A stretch of DNA of 64,000 nucleotides, taken from contig NZ_CP170386.1 of the NCBI RefSeq assembly GCF_042468235.1, positions 1,736,001 to 1,800,000 on the forward strand, read 5' to 3'. Source of the DNA: Lonepinella sp042468235. Its GTDB lineage: Bacteria; Pseudomonadota; Gammaproteobacteria; Enterobacterales; Pasteurellaceae. The first letter of the stretch is position 1. The number at the start of each line of letters is the position of its first letter. The position numbers and the translations under genes were made by a program. This document shows, in pieces, positions 9,753 to 17,984 of this stretch. Under the pieces are notes generated by a model. It was not told the origin of the DNA. It made no database searches and saw nothing but the letters and a program-made list of their open reading frames with translations.

Positions 9753-10598
9753 ATGAGTAACATTAAATTATTTGAAAACAGTCAAATTCGTTCTATTTGG
9801 GATGCTGAAAAAGAAGAATGGTTTTTTAGTATCGTAGATGTTGTGCAGGCATTGACGGAAAGCCCCAATCCCCGCGATTATTGGTATCGTGTTAAAAAAC
9901 GGATGTCTGATGAAGAAAAATCTGAGTTGTCGACATTTTGTCGACAACTGAAATTTAGAGCTTTAGATGGCAAGATGTATAAAACTGATGCCGCAGATAT
10001 GACAGGTATTTTCCGCATTATTCAATCCATTCCTAGCCCTAAAGCAGAACCGTTTAAAATGTGGTTAGCCGAGGTGGGGAAAGAGAGAATTGATGAAATT
10101 ATTGATCCAGAACTGACCATTGATCGAGCATTACAAACTTATCTGCAAAAAGGTTATTCGAGAGAATGGATTAATCAGCGTTTGCAAACCATTCAGGTGC
10201 GTAAAGAATTAACTGATGCTTGGCAAGATCATGGCGTGAAAGCTGGGCGAGAATTTGCGATGCTCACTAACGAGATTACTCGGGCTTGGTCGGGTATGAC
10301 AACGAGAGAATATAAGAATTTCAAAGGGTTAAACAAAGAAAATTTACGTGACAATATGTCAACTACAGAGCTTGTATTGAATATGTTAGCAGAAGCTGCC
10401 ACCAAAGATATTACTCAAATAACCCACCCTGATGGTTTTGAAGAAAATAAAGCAGTTGCACAACGTGGTGGAAATGTTGCTAAGGTTGCTCGAGAAAGTT
10501 TGGAAAAAGAAACGGGAACACCAGTTATTACACAACAAAATTCCATTGATTTTGCTCAATTAATTGGCTATGTTTCGAGTGAAGCTAAGAAAAAATAG
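9753..10598 (+). CDS. BRO-N domain, DinD-like orphan protein (copy 1)
   Basis: 281 aa. The N-terminal half (residues 5-120) looks like the BRO-N domain of phage antirepressors: IRSIWDAEKEEWFFSIVDVV, DYWYRVKKR, then SIPSPKAEPFKMWLAEVG. The C-terminal half resembles DinD: WINQRLQTIQVRKELTDAW, FAMLTNEITRAWSG, and KGLNKENLRDNMSTTEL. E. coli DinD is damage-inducible and antagonises RecA filaments; whether that holds here is unknown. No phage genes flank it. A clear paralogue lies at 45998. The codons for LSTFCRQL (residues 59-66) contain a perfect palindrome. Start supported by AGGA nine bases upstream. Confidence 0.75.
   Translation: MSNIKLFENSQIRSIWDAEKEEWFFSIVDVVQALTESPNPRDYWYRVKKRMSDEEKSELSTFCRQLKFRALDGKMYKTDAADMTGIFRIIQSIPSPKAEPFKMWLAEVGKERIDEIIDPELTIDRALQTYLQKGYSREWINQRLQTIQVRKELTDAWQDHGVKAGREFAMLTNEITRAWSGMTTREYKNFKGLNKENLRDNMSTTELVLNMLAEAATKDITQITHPDGFEENKAVAQRGGNVAKVARESLEKETGTPVITQQNSIDFAQLIGYVSSEAKKK
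9925..9949. repeat. Perfect palindrome inside the first BRO-N/DinD-like gene
   Basis: Arms AGTTGTCGACA and TGTCGACAACT separated by TTT. Each arm contains the self-palindromic octamer TGTCGACA, so the site is both an inverted and a direct repeat. It encodes the segment around LSTFCRQL. The paralogue at 45998 has another palindrome over the homologous codons. Confidence 0.85.
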
Positions 10599-10668
10599 TC
10601 GTGTTTGTTACCAAGACACTATAATGCAGTGAGAGATTAATAATCACATAATAAAAAAGGAGAACAAT

Positions 10669-11436
10669 ATGTCAGAAGTTTTTCATTTGGGCTTAACTAA
10701 AGCCATGTTAAAAGGGGCGAAAGTGGCGATTGTGCCAGGTGATCCTGCTCGTAGTGAGCGTATTGCTAAATTAATGGATAATCCTGAATTTTTGGCTTCT
10801 ACCCGAGAATTTACTTCTTGGTTGGGCTATGTCGATGGACAACCTATTGTGGTTTGTTCCACAGGTATTGGTGGACCTTCGGTATCTATTTGTGTCGAAG
10901 AATTGGCTCAATTAGGCGTGCGTACTTTTTTACGTATTGGCACGACAGGTGCAATTCAACCGCATATTAATGTGGGGGATTTACTGATTACCACAGGTGC
11001 GGTGCGTTTAGATGGAGCTAGTCGCCATTTTGCACCTTTAGAATATCCTGCGGTAGCCAATTTTGATTGTACTAATGCACTATTTGCAGCGGCTAAACAC
11101 CAAGGGGTGCAACCCTATGTTGGTATTACGGCATCATCTGATACGTTCTATCCTGGGCAAGAACGTTATGACACTTTTTCGGGTAAAATCTACCGTCATT
11201 TTCGTGGTTCACTCGAACAATGGCAGGAACTCAATGTGATGAATTTTGAAATGGAATCTGCCACATTGTTCACTATGTGTAGTGCGTTGGGGCTACGTGC
11301 AGGCATGATCGCTGGTGTGATTGTGAATCGTACTCAACAAGAAATTCCGAATGAAGCCACCATTCATAGCACTGAGCAAAAAGCTGTCGCAGTAGTGGTC
11401 GAAGCGGCTGGGGAAATGGCACAGGATTATGTTTAA
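10669..11436 (+). CDS. udp: Uridine phosphorylase
   Basis: 255-aa cytoplasmic enzyme of the PNP/UDP family that converts uridine and phosphate to uracil and ribose-1-phosphate. Family landmarks: VFHLGLTK at the start, AIVPGDPARSERIA (phosphate site), CSTGIGGPSVSICVEEL, FLRIGTTGAIQP, and NFEMESATLFTMCSALGLRAG (ribose/base site). Length matches the enterobacterial enzyme (253 aa). A strong ribosome site (AAGGAG) precedes the ATG. It lies 70 bases after the BRO-N/DinD-like gene, with no obvious terminator between, so some read-through is possible. Confidence 0.96.
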   Translation: MSEVFHLGLTKAMLKGAKVAIVPGDPARSERIAKLMDNPEFLASTREFTSWLGYVDGQPIVVCSTGIGGPSVSICVEELAQLGVRTFLRIGTTGAIQPHINVGDLLITTGAVRLDGASRHFAPLEYPAVANFDCTNALFAAAKHQGVQPYVGITASSDTFYPGQERYDTFSGKIYRHFRGSLEQWQELNVMNFEMESATLFTMCSALGLRAGMIAGVIVNRTQQEIPNEATIHSTEQKAVAVVVEAAGEMAQDYV

Positions 11437-11458
11437 TAGGCTGATTGCCTAAGAGAAG

Positions 11459-11496
11459 AAGTGCGGTGGAAAATTTTGATATTTCCACCGCAGTTT
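11459..11496. terminator. Uptake-signal inverted pair, terminator between udp and mazG
   Basis: AAGTGCGGTGGAAA pairs with TTTCCACCGCAGTTT across a short AT-rich loop. It lies between the convergent udp and mazG genes, so it can act for both. One arm carries the canonical uptake 9-mer; the other has CAGTT in place of CACTT. Confidence 0.8.
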
Positions 11497-11502
11497 CGAG
11501 CG

Positions 11503-12300
11503 TTATTTTAGGGATTCTTCTTTCTTCACTTCATCCCATAATATATCCATTTCTATCAGATTGCTTTGTTCGAAAGTTTTGTCTTGTTGCTGTAACTTAT
11601 TTTCTACGGCACGAAAACGGCGTTCAAATTTGTGGTTGGCTTGGCGTAGGCTTTCTTCAGCGTTGCATTTTAAATGACGGCTTAAATTGACCGTAGCAAA
11701 TAATAAGTCCCCCATTTCTTCTTGGATTTTAGTTTGATCTAACTGTGGTTGATTTAGCTCTTGTTTAACTTCTTCCAGCTCTTCTTGTACCTTGTTAAGC
11801 ACATCGTTAATATCCGTCCAATCAAAACCAACGTTAGCACATTTTTTCTGTAATTTTTCTGCTCGTAATAAGGCAGGGAAAGCATGGGGAATATGATCTA
11901 AAATAGACTGCGGTGCATTTTGGGGAACTTTTTCTTGGGCTTTCATCGCGTTCCAATTCGCAAGTGCTTCTTGTTCATTGTTAGCTGATTTATCCCCGAA
12001 AACATGGGGGTGACGGCGAATGATTTTATTTGCCACTTCATCAACCACATCATCAAAAGTAAATTTGCCATCTTCTTTCGCTAGTTGACTGAAAAAGACC
12101 ACTTGTAATAACAGATCGCCTAGTTCTTCACGTAGATTGGTGTCATCATTTTTTTCGATAGCATCCACGGTTTCGTAGGTTTCTTCAATTAAACAGGGGA
12201 TCATTGAGCGGTAATTTTGTTTTAAATCCCACGGGCAACCACCGTTTGGATCTCTTAGTTTAGCAATGAGTTGGATAAAATTATGAATTGAATATCGCAT
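11503..12300 (-). CDS. mazG: Nucleoside triphosphate pyrophosphohydrolase MazG
   Basis: 265-aa cytoplasmic enzyme cleaving nucleoside triphosphates to monophosphates and pyrophosphate. Two MazG domains are visible: EETYETVDAIEK with REELGDLLLQVVFFSQLA in the first, and VQEELEEVKQEL with IQEEMGDLLFATVNLSRHL in the second; both keep the EExxE and ExxD acidic metal-binding pattern. CPWDLKQNY is typical of the N terminus. The frame extends to 12363, but the ATG at 12300 has AGGA upstream and gives the family start (MRYSIHNFIQLIAKLRDP). Confidence 0.94.
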   Translation of the reverse strand: MRYSIHNFIQLIAKLRDPNGGCPWDLKQNYRSMIPCLIEETYETVDAIEKNDDTNLREELGDLLLQVVFFSQLAKEDGKFTFDDVVDEVANKIIRRHPHVFGDKSANNEQEALANWNAMKAQEKVPQNAPQSILDHIPHAFPALLRAEKLQKKCANVGFDWTDINDVLNKVQEELEEVKQELNQPQLDQTKIQEEMGDLLFATVNLSRHLKCNAEESLRQANHKFERRFRAVENKLQQQDKTFEQSNLIEMDILWDEVKKEESLK

Positions 12301-12366
12301 TGTGTTTTTCCTTAGTGGTGTTATTTTTAGCATCATCATAATAAATTTTTTATCTTTTTTCAAAAA

Positions 12367-12395
12367 TGTGATCTACTACACATTTTTTATACAAT
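12367..12395 (+). promoter_or_regulatory. Likely uspA promoter with CRP-like dyad
   Basis: TGTGATCTACTACACA (12367-12382) is a near-CRP dyad within a longer AAATGTG / CACATTT inverted repeat. A TACAAT -10 follows at 12390-12395 with TGTGAT at 17-base spacing as a possible -35. The dyad overlaps the -35, which would suit repression as much as activation. Confidence 0.45.
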
Positions 12396-12453
12396 ATAGG
12401 TGTTAATATACCCACAGATAATAAATCCAACCTGAGAAATTAAGGAGCATGTT

Positions 12454-12879
12454 ATGTATAAACATATTTTAGTTGCTGTTGACCTTTCTGATGAAAGCCC
12501 AAGATTGTTGAAAAAAGCAGTGTCCATTGCTGAACGGCATAATGCTAAACTGTCAATTATCCATGTTGATGTTAATTTCTCTGATCTTTATACTGGCTTA
12601 ATTGATGTTAATATGTCATCTATGCAAGATCGCATTTCAAGTGAAACTCAACAAGCTTTGTTGCAATTAGCTGATCAAGCGGGTTATCCAATCAGTGAAA
12701 AACTTAGTGGTAGTGGTGATCTCGGTCAAGTGCTTGCTGATGCGATTGAACAATATGATGTTGATTTATTGGTAACGGGTCATCACCAAGATTTCTGGAG
12801 TAAATTGATGTCTTCTACTCGTCAATTAATGAATATCGTAACCATTGATATGTTAGTGGTACCGTTGAAAGAAGAATAA
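12454..12879 (+). CDS. uspA: Universal stress protein A
   Basis: 141-aa cytoplasmic UspA-type protein. It begins MYKHILVAVDLSDES, the usual first beta strand and aspartate, and ends VTIDMLVVPLKEE, as in enterobacterial UspA. The GHHQDFW and STRQLMNIV stretch corresponds to the region around the phosphate-binding loop, without a full ATP-binding G-2x-G-9x-G(S/T) motif, consistent with the non-ATP-binding UspA branch. Ribosome site AAGGAG lies seven bases before the ATG. It is monocistronic, ending at an uptake-signal terminator. Confidence 0.95.
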   Translation: MYKHILVAVDLSDESPRLLKKAVSIAERHNAKLSIIHVDVNFSDLYTGLIDVNMSSMQDRISSETQQALLQLADQAGYPISEKLSGSGDLGQVLADAIEQYDVDLLVTGHHQDFWSKLMSSTRQLMNIVTIDMLVVPLKEE

Positions 12880-12956
12880 TCCAGAGAGCTGAAGAGTTCT
12901 AAGCTTTGTTCAGTTCAGAACTCAATGCTTAATTAATCCGTCTAATTTTTTAGATC

Positions 12957-12985
12957 AAAAAGTGCGGTGTTTTTTACCGCACTTT
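12957..12985. terminator. Uptake-signal inverted pair between uspA and the Gcr-type gene
   Basis: AAAAGTGCGGT pairs with ACCGCACTTT around GTTTTTTT. The two genes converge here, so it is a bidirectional terminator built from two uptake 9-mers. Confidence 0.85.
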
Positions 12986-12990
12986 CGTCT

Positions 12991-14955
12991 TTATCTGTCT
13001 AGTTGCACTGGCAAAAACAAGCTCAATGGTCGCTTACGAATAATCTCACACAGGCATCGACAAATTTCACACCAACTGTCAATTTCCGCATTTAACGCCC
13101 TTAATGCCACTCTTAATGCCAGCGTAAAACTCACCACTAAATTCACCACACCAATGAGCAAAACAAAACCGATACACTGCAAAATAATCGCCCAACTGAG
13201 ATGACCGCTCACTGCCACATAACCTAGATTAGCCGATGAAAATGCCACATGGCGAATATCTAATGGCAAGCCTAGCCAATAGCCCACCAATCCCGTTAAA
13301 CCAAGCAACATACCAAAACAGAAGTTTCCCATTAAGGAACCATAATTATCATGTAAATAATGAGCAAATCTAATGCGACATTTTTCTGGCATGATATATT
13401 TCAGTAGTGGATGATGCGGTAATCGCATTCTGAGATTGAGATAGTTACTCCGATTATCAAAATAACCCGAAATAATCCCCGAGCAGAATAACCACACACC
13501 CGCAATAGCAGCAAACCATAACGTTCCTTTAGTTGGATCAATGGAATGAAGTTGATAGTCAATCGCTGCAGAATCCAACAATGGCAATCCTGTTTTTTCT
13601 GCATAAATATACGCAATTAACCCACTCAATCCCATAGCAAAAGCCACATTCCCTAGCACCGCAATGGTTTGTGAACGCAATACATCAATCAATAATTGAG
13701 CTAATTTCATGTTCACCGCTCGTCCTTGTGGATTACGCTCTACCGCTTCGGCAAAACGAGCTGCTGTCATAGCGGGCTGTTTAGTCGCAACGGTAAAATG
13801 CAACATAAAAATCAGCATAAAGCCTAAACCATAATTCAGCCCGTATGCGAGGCTTTTCCACGTTTTATCATCAATAATATCGCCAAGATGAATTTTAAAT
13901 AACGCTATTAAAGCAATTAAAATCCCTCCGCCCGCAGCAGAATAGAACATCGCAAAATATTCTTTTTTGGTGCGAGTAACGTAATGTTCACCATGATCAC
14001 TGGTATTTTGTGCAATGGTGCGAGATAACATGCCAGCACTTTGTTTCCAAAGCACGGATATATTATGTTGATCCGCCGCCGCTTCGGCAAAAATTTCAGT
14101 GGCTTGTAACAGCCTTAATAAGGATAATTTTTTATGACCAAATAAACGTTTCAGCATCACTAAACGATCAAGCGTTTGGCTTAAACGTTCTAACAAATGT
14201 GCCACGCCTAAGGAAGAACCGGCTACCGCACCACGTTTGTGGAAACGATTAATTTGTTTGCGACATTGTGACAGCATGACTTGTAAATGGCTATCATCAT
14301 AATCTTCACCCTGTTGTTGTGCAGTTAACCATAATGCCACTTCTTTTTGTAATGCCACAAAAGGCGAATGGGCATCTAATAGCGTTGGATCTAATCGCAT
14401 TAATTCAGGATCCAAATCTTCCGCTGCCAACCAAATTGCTAACATCTCAATGGCAGAATAGCCTTCATGATAGAGATGCTGATGCAACCAGTTTTGATCC
14501 TGTTGTTCGCTATATTGTTTGAACGTATCAAACAGCCCAACCCAAGTTTTCACTGAAACCGCTTTCAGCCATGCGGTATCTCTACGATCATGAAATAACA
14601 TAAAAAACACATCACGCAAATCTTTACTGTCTTTAAAGGCAGGATTGAGTTTTTCATATAAGCGTTGTTTCATTTCCTTACCAAAACCGTCACGGCTTAA
14701 AATACCACTACTAATCAGCAAAGGATATAAACGCATTTGGCATAACCAACGGCATAATAACGTGGTAATACATTTGGCTAATTCAGGATGCTGTTTTAAT
14801 AAGTTGGTAAATAACGCAATACGTTCATTGGCTTGAAATTGTCCGCCATCACGCAAATATTGGCAGAACAGTTGCAGCAAGATAAAAGGATCAGTTTGTT
14901 GCTCAATATCTGCCAAAAGTTGATCAAGTCGTTGTTGAATACAGGGTATCGTCAT
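12991..14955 (-). CDS. Gcr-type 'site-specific recombinase' family membrane protein
   Basis: 654 aa. The first half is soluble and helical. From about residue 335 there are at least six hydrophobic segments (for example GGILIALIALF, GLGFMLIFMLHF, AFAMGLSGLIAYIY, GVWLFCSGIISGYF, GMLLGLTGLVGYWLG, GFVLLIGVVNLVV). It matches the family named after the gonococcal Gcr protein, annotated as site-specific recombinase. I see no serine- or tyrosine-recombinase catalytic pattern, and the topology is that of an inner-membrane protein, so the recombinase label is doubtful. It stands alone between two uptake-signal terminators. Confidence 0.7.
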   Translation of the reverse strand: MTIPCIQQRLDQLLADIEQQTDPFILLQLFCQYLRDGGQFQANERIALFTNLLKQHPELAKCITTLLCRWLCQMRLYPLLISSGILSRDGFGKEMKQRLYEKLNPAFKDSKDLRDVFFMLFHDRRDTAWLKAVSVKTWVGLFDTFKQYSEQQDQNWLHQHLYHEGYSAIEMLAIWLAAEDLDPELMRLDPTLLDAHSPFVALQKEVALWLTAQQQGEDYDDSHLQVMLSQCRKQINRFHKRGAVAGSSLGVAHLLERLSQTLDRLVMLKRLFGHKKLSLLRLLQATEIFAEAAADQHNISVLWKQSAGMLSRTIAQNTSDHGEHYVTRTKKEYFAMFYSAAGGGILIALIALFKIHLGDIIDDKTWKSLAYGLNYGLGFMLIFMLHFTVATKQPAMTAARFAEAVERNPQGRAVNMKLAQLLIDVLRSQTIAVLGNVAFAMGLSGLIAYIYAEKTGLPLLDSAAIDYQLHSIDPTKGTLWFAAIAGVWLFCSGIISGYFDNRSNYLNLRMRLPHHPLLKYIMPEKCRIRFAHYLHDNYGSLMGNFCFGMLLGLTGLVGYWLGLPLDIRHVAFSSANLGYVAVSGHLSWAIILQCIGFVLLIGVVNLVVSFTLALRVALRALNAEIDSWCEICRCLCEIIRKRPLSLFLPVQLDR

Positions 14956-15021
14956 AATATCTCTTTTTATAAAATTATCTATTTATGATTACTGTCGTGA
15001 ATAAAAGTTCAATCCATAAAA

Positions 15022-15059
15022 AAGTGCGGTGAAAAAAGTTTGATTTTCTCACCGCACTT
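15022..15059. terminator. Uptake-signal inverted pair downstream of nrdA
   Basis: AAGTGCGGTGA pairs with TCACCGCACTT over a 16-base AT-rich loop. It follows the nrdBA operon (transcribed leftward) and precedes the Gcr-type gene. Confidence 0.85.
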
Positions 15060-15077
15060 CAGCTTTCTATTTAGCCA

Positions 15078-16745
15078 TTAGCCTTCGCAACTTGAGCAGC
15101 TTAATAAGTTACGGTTAAACACCTGTGCCGCACTCATGCTATATTGATAATAAATGGATTTTAAGCCTAACTCTTCGGCGGTTAAGTATAACTGGTTCAA
15201 ATCACGTGCTGGTGTGGATGGGTGAACCATGATGTTAATACTTTGTCCTTGGTCAATATATTTTTGACGTTGTGCCGCTTGTTGAATCACGCTTAACTGA
15301 CTGATTTCAGAGAACGTTTTAAACACGTCTTTTTCTTCATCGGTCAACTGTGATAAATGTTGCACAGAACCATCATGCAATAAAATGCTATCCCAAATTT
15401 CGTCTTTGTCTAAGCCTTTTTCTTGTAATAATTTTTCCAAGAATGGGTTTTTATAAACGGTTTTGATTTTGGCTAAATCTTTTACATAATAATTGGATTT
15501 AAACGGCTCAACAGACGGTGAAACACTGCCTAAAATAAAGCTACTAGATTTAGTTGGAGCAATACTCATCAAGGTGGTATTACGGCGACCATAGCCTTGT
15601 AATAATTCTGGTTCACCAAAACGCTGGGCTAATTCTTTTGATGCGTTTAAGGTTTTCTCTTTTAAGGTGCGGAACACTTCATTATTTTTTTGCATCGCAT
15701 CAAAGCTATCAAAAGCAATATTGTTGGCTTGTAAATAACTGTGCCAACCTAACACGCCTAAGCCTAATGCACGGTGACGGCGAGCAAATTTGTTAGCACG
15801 TTCTAGAAACGGCACATGTTGGCTTTTTTCGATAAATTCACTCATGACCACATCTAAGAAATAGGTTAATACTTCAGGGGCATCGGTATCTTTCCATTCA
15901 TCAAAATAAAGCAAGTTCATTGATGATAAACAGCACACAAAACTTTCGTCTGCACAAGCAGGTAGCATAATTTCGGTACAAAGATTTGAAGCGTGTACCA
16001 CCATGTTTTTATCTTTATACACATCTGGACGACCAACATTCGCATTATCTTTAAAGAATAAATACGGAATACCCGTTTCGGTTTTACGTTGTAATAATTT
16101 TGCCCAAAGTTGACGTTTATACGGATCACCTGCTTTCATGCTTTCTAACCATTCGTGACCGATACAAACACCATAATACATTAACTGAATCGGATTACCC
16201 TCGGTGTGAATATCCAACCATTCATCAATGTCACCATGTTCAATATCAATATAGCCTGCAAATTGTCCTTTACGTGAAGTGCCTTGTGAGATCACGTCAA
16301 TCACAGTGTCAAACAGTTTGGTAAAGTTAAACGAACCATCTGATTTACCATTATTTTTAATGCTGGTACCACGTGGACGAATATCGCCAAAATAGGCTGA
16401 CGTTCCCCCCCCGATTTTGCTCATCATACCTACTTCGGCAGTAGTCACCATAATTTCGTGAATGGAGTCGCCAATATAGCTACCGAAACAGGAAATCGGC
16501 AAGCCACGATCTAAACCAAAGTTTGACCAAATCGGAGAAGAAAGAGAAAAATAACCACGTGCCATATAGTGATAAAATTTATCCGCATAGCCTTCGATAC
16601 CAAGTTTGTGTTCGGCATGTTCAGCGATAAAGCGAATACGATCTAATGCGGATGTTCCTTCGAGCAAGTAACCACGTTGCAAGAACAAACGGCTGTCTTC
16701 GTTTAACCAGGCGAAGTCTGGACGGTTTGGATTAGAATAAGTCAT
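15078..16745 (-). CDS. nrdA: Class I ribonucleoside-diphosphate reductase, alpha subunit, short form without ATP-cone
   Basis: 555 aa against about 756 for the usual gamma-proteobacterial NrdA. Catalytic parts are intact: active-site cysteines C86 (PISCFG) and C271/C272, the radical centre N254-C256-E258 (HASNLCTEIM), the radical-transfer tyrosine pair (KSIYYQY), and the C-terminal redox pair CSSC (550-553). The catalytic barrel starts after only about 60 residues, so the N-terminal ATP-cone, which carries the overall dATP on/off switch, is absent. The layout resembles Bacteroidetes and phage enzymes more than Haemophilus NrdA. Overlaps nrdB by 14 bases. The coding strand has a run of eight G at 16405-16412 in a conserved glycine loop. 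Confidence 0.92.
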   Translation of the reverse strand: MTYSNPNRPDFAWLNEDSRLFLQRGYLLEGTSALDRIRFIAEHAEHKLGIEGYADKFYHYMARGYFSLSSPIWSNFGLDRGLPISCFGSYIGDSIHEIMVTTAEVGMMSKIGGGTSAYFGDIRPRGTSIKNNGKSDGSFNFTKLFDTVIDVISQGTSRKGQFAGYIDIEHGDIDEWLDIHTEGNPIQLMYYGVCIGHEWLESMKAGDPYKRQLWAKLLQRKTETGIPYLFFKDNANVGRPDVYKDKNMVVHASNLCTEIMLPACADESFVCCLSSMNLLYFDEWKDTDAPEVLTYFLDVVMSEFIEKSQHVPFLERANKFARRHRALGLGVLGWHSYLQANNIAFDSFDAMQKNNEVFRTLKEKTLNASKELAQRFGEPELLQGYGRRNTTLMSIAPTKSSSFILGSVSPSVEPFKSNYYVKDLAKIKTVYKNPFLEKLLQEKGLDKDEIWDSILLHDGSVQHLSQLTDEEKDVFKTFSEISQLSVIQQAAQRQKYIDQGQSINIMVHPSTPARDLNQLYLTAEELGLKSIYYQYSMSAAQVFNRNLLSCSSCEG

Positions 16746-17709
16746 CGGCGGTAATCTGTTTCATTTTTTTACTGTAATCAGTGCTACGTTTATAGAAGAA
16801 ATCATTTTCTTTAGTAGAAAGGATTTCAATATCGAACCACTGGGTTTCTTTTAATAATTCAGGATCAATGTTATGTGGAGCAGGCAATCCCAAAATAGTC
16901 AATGAATTGTTGTAGCGGCTTTTAATGTAATTTAACACTGTTTCTTTGGTGATAAAACTTAAATCACCACCTTCAAAAATCCAATCTACGATACTACATT
17001 CTGCCTCAAAGGCTTGATCGGAAAGAGTTTTTAAGTCTGCGAAAAATTCATCAGTAAATAAATCTGCATGTTCATCACGTAGAATCGCATACAACGCAAT
17101 ACCAAATTTACCATGAATTTCTTCTTCTTTAGATGTGGCTTCTACCGCATTGGAAATCCCTTTAAACAGGTTTTTATGCTTATTAAAGGACATCATAACC
17201 AAGAATTGACCAAATAAGGAAATATGTTCCACAAATAAAGAAAACAAAACTAAAGACAATACGAACTCGCCTTTGCCAGCATCTTTTTCTTTCATAAAAC
17301 TTTCCATATAACGAATACGCTTCATTAATGGCTCAATATCCTGAATTTGAGCAAACATATCGTTCAAACCCAATTTTTCTAACAAGAAAGAATAGGCATC
17401 TTTATGGCGTACTTCTGATTCTGCAAAGGTGCCACCCACATCGTCCATTTCTGGTTTTGGGAAATAACGATATAACTCACCCCAGAAACGTTTTACATTT
17501 ACTTCCACTTGCGAAATGGCTAACATCGCACGCGTCAAGACTTGGCGTTCGTGATCGTTAATCGTGGTGCGGTAATCTTGAATATCACCCGTGAAATTAA
17601 ATTCGGTATGCAACCAATAAGAATGACGAATAGCATCTTTGAACTCAAGCAATTCGGGGTATTCGTAAGGTTTAATATTCAAGCGTTTTTCAAAAAGATT
17701 TCTGGACAT
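16732..17709 (-). CDS. nrdB: Class I ribonucleoside-diphosphate reductase, beta subunit
   Basis: 325-aa ferritin-fold subunit that carries the metal centre and radical. Metal ligands can be placed: E69 (where E. coli has Asp84), E99 and H102 (SEVRH), E161 (FVEHISLF), E196 and H199 (EEIH). The radical tyrosine is kept at Y106 (RHKDAY, four residues after the His). There is no N-terminal ATP-cone here either, so the switch has not moved to NrdB as it has in some Bacteroidetes. It is the first gene of the nrdB-nrdA operon, opposite to the usual nrdA-nrdB order, behind two NrdR-type boxes. Confidence 0.93.
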   Translation of the reverse strand: MSRNLFEKRLNIKPYEYPELLEFKDAIRHSYWLHTEFNFTGDIQDYRTTINDHERQVLTRAMLAISQVEVNVKRFWGELYRYFPKPEMDDVGGTFAESEVRHKDAYSFLLEKLGLNDMFAQIQDIEPLMKRIRYMESFMKEKDAGKGEFVLSLVLFSLFVEHISLFGQFLVMMSFNKHKNLFKGISNAVEATSKEEEIHGKFGIALYAILRDEHADLFTDEFFADLKTLSDQAFEAECSIVDWIFEGGDLSFITKETVLNYIKSRYNNSLTILGLPAPHNIDPELLKETQWFDIEILSTKENDFFYKRSTDYSKKMKQITADDLF

Positions 17710-17857
17710 AATGGGCTCACCTACCTGTGAAAAAATGAAAATGTGGGAGTTATTTTAGACAAAAAAAATCAGATCACAAGACTTGACAAATGGCAAATTT
17801 AACATCTTTTTAATAGTGTTTTGATTTATAAAGGAAAAAAATTTTAAATTTTTTTAT

Positions 17858-17904
17858 TGGCATATATATGGTTTTTTATAGTTAAAAAACACTATATGTT
17901 GTGT
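17858..17904 (-). promoter_or_regulatory. Pair of NrdR boxes upstream of nrdBA
   Basis: ACACTATATGTTGTGT (17889-17904) is a strong match to the NrdR consensus acaCwAtATaTwGTgt. A second, weaker palindromic box, centred on CATATATATG (17861-17870), lies with its centre 31 bases away, three helical turns, the spacing used by NrdR pairs elsewhere. No nrdR gene is in the window. Confidence 0.7.
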
Positions 17905-17912
17905 TTATACCC

Positions 17913-17960
17913 AAGCTCCAGCGGGGCATGATTTGCTTAACCCCGTACGTGAGTACGGGG
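17913..17960 (-). repeat. REP-like intergenic repeat, copy A
   Basis: Contains the perfect hairpin CCCCGTACGTGAGTACGGGG (17941-17960, 8-bp stem). Read on the minus strand, hairpin plus flank (TTAAGCAAATCATGCCCCGC) matches two units in the malG-malS gap (25826-25870 and 25890-25940). It sits between the nrdB promoter and the malM stop. There is no T-run after it on the minus strand, so it is not a simple terminator. Confidence 0.65.
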
Positions 17961-17984
17961 GATATGAATACGAGGGATATATGA

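Noticed and set aside
17941..17960. Simple terminator of the malM operon
   Set aside because: No T-run follows on the minus strand, and the sequence recurs in the malG-malS gap, so a repeat family fits better.
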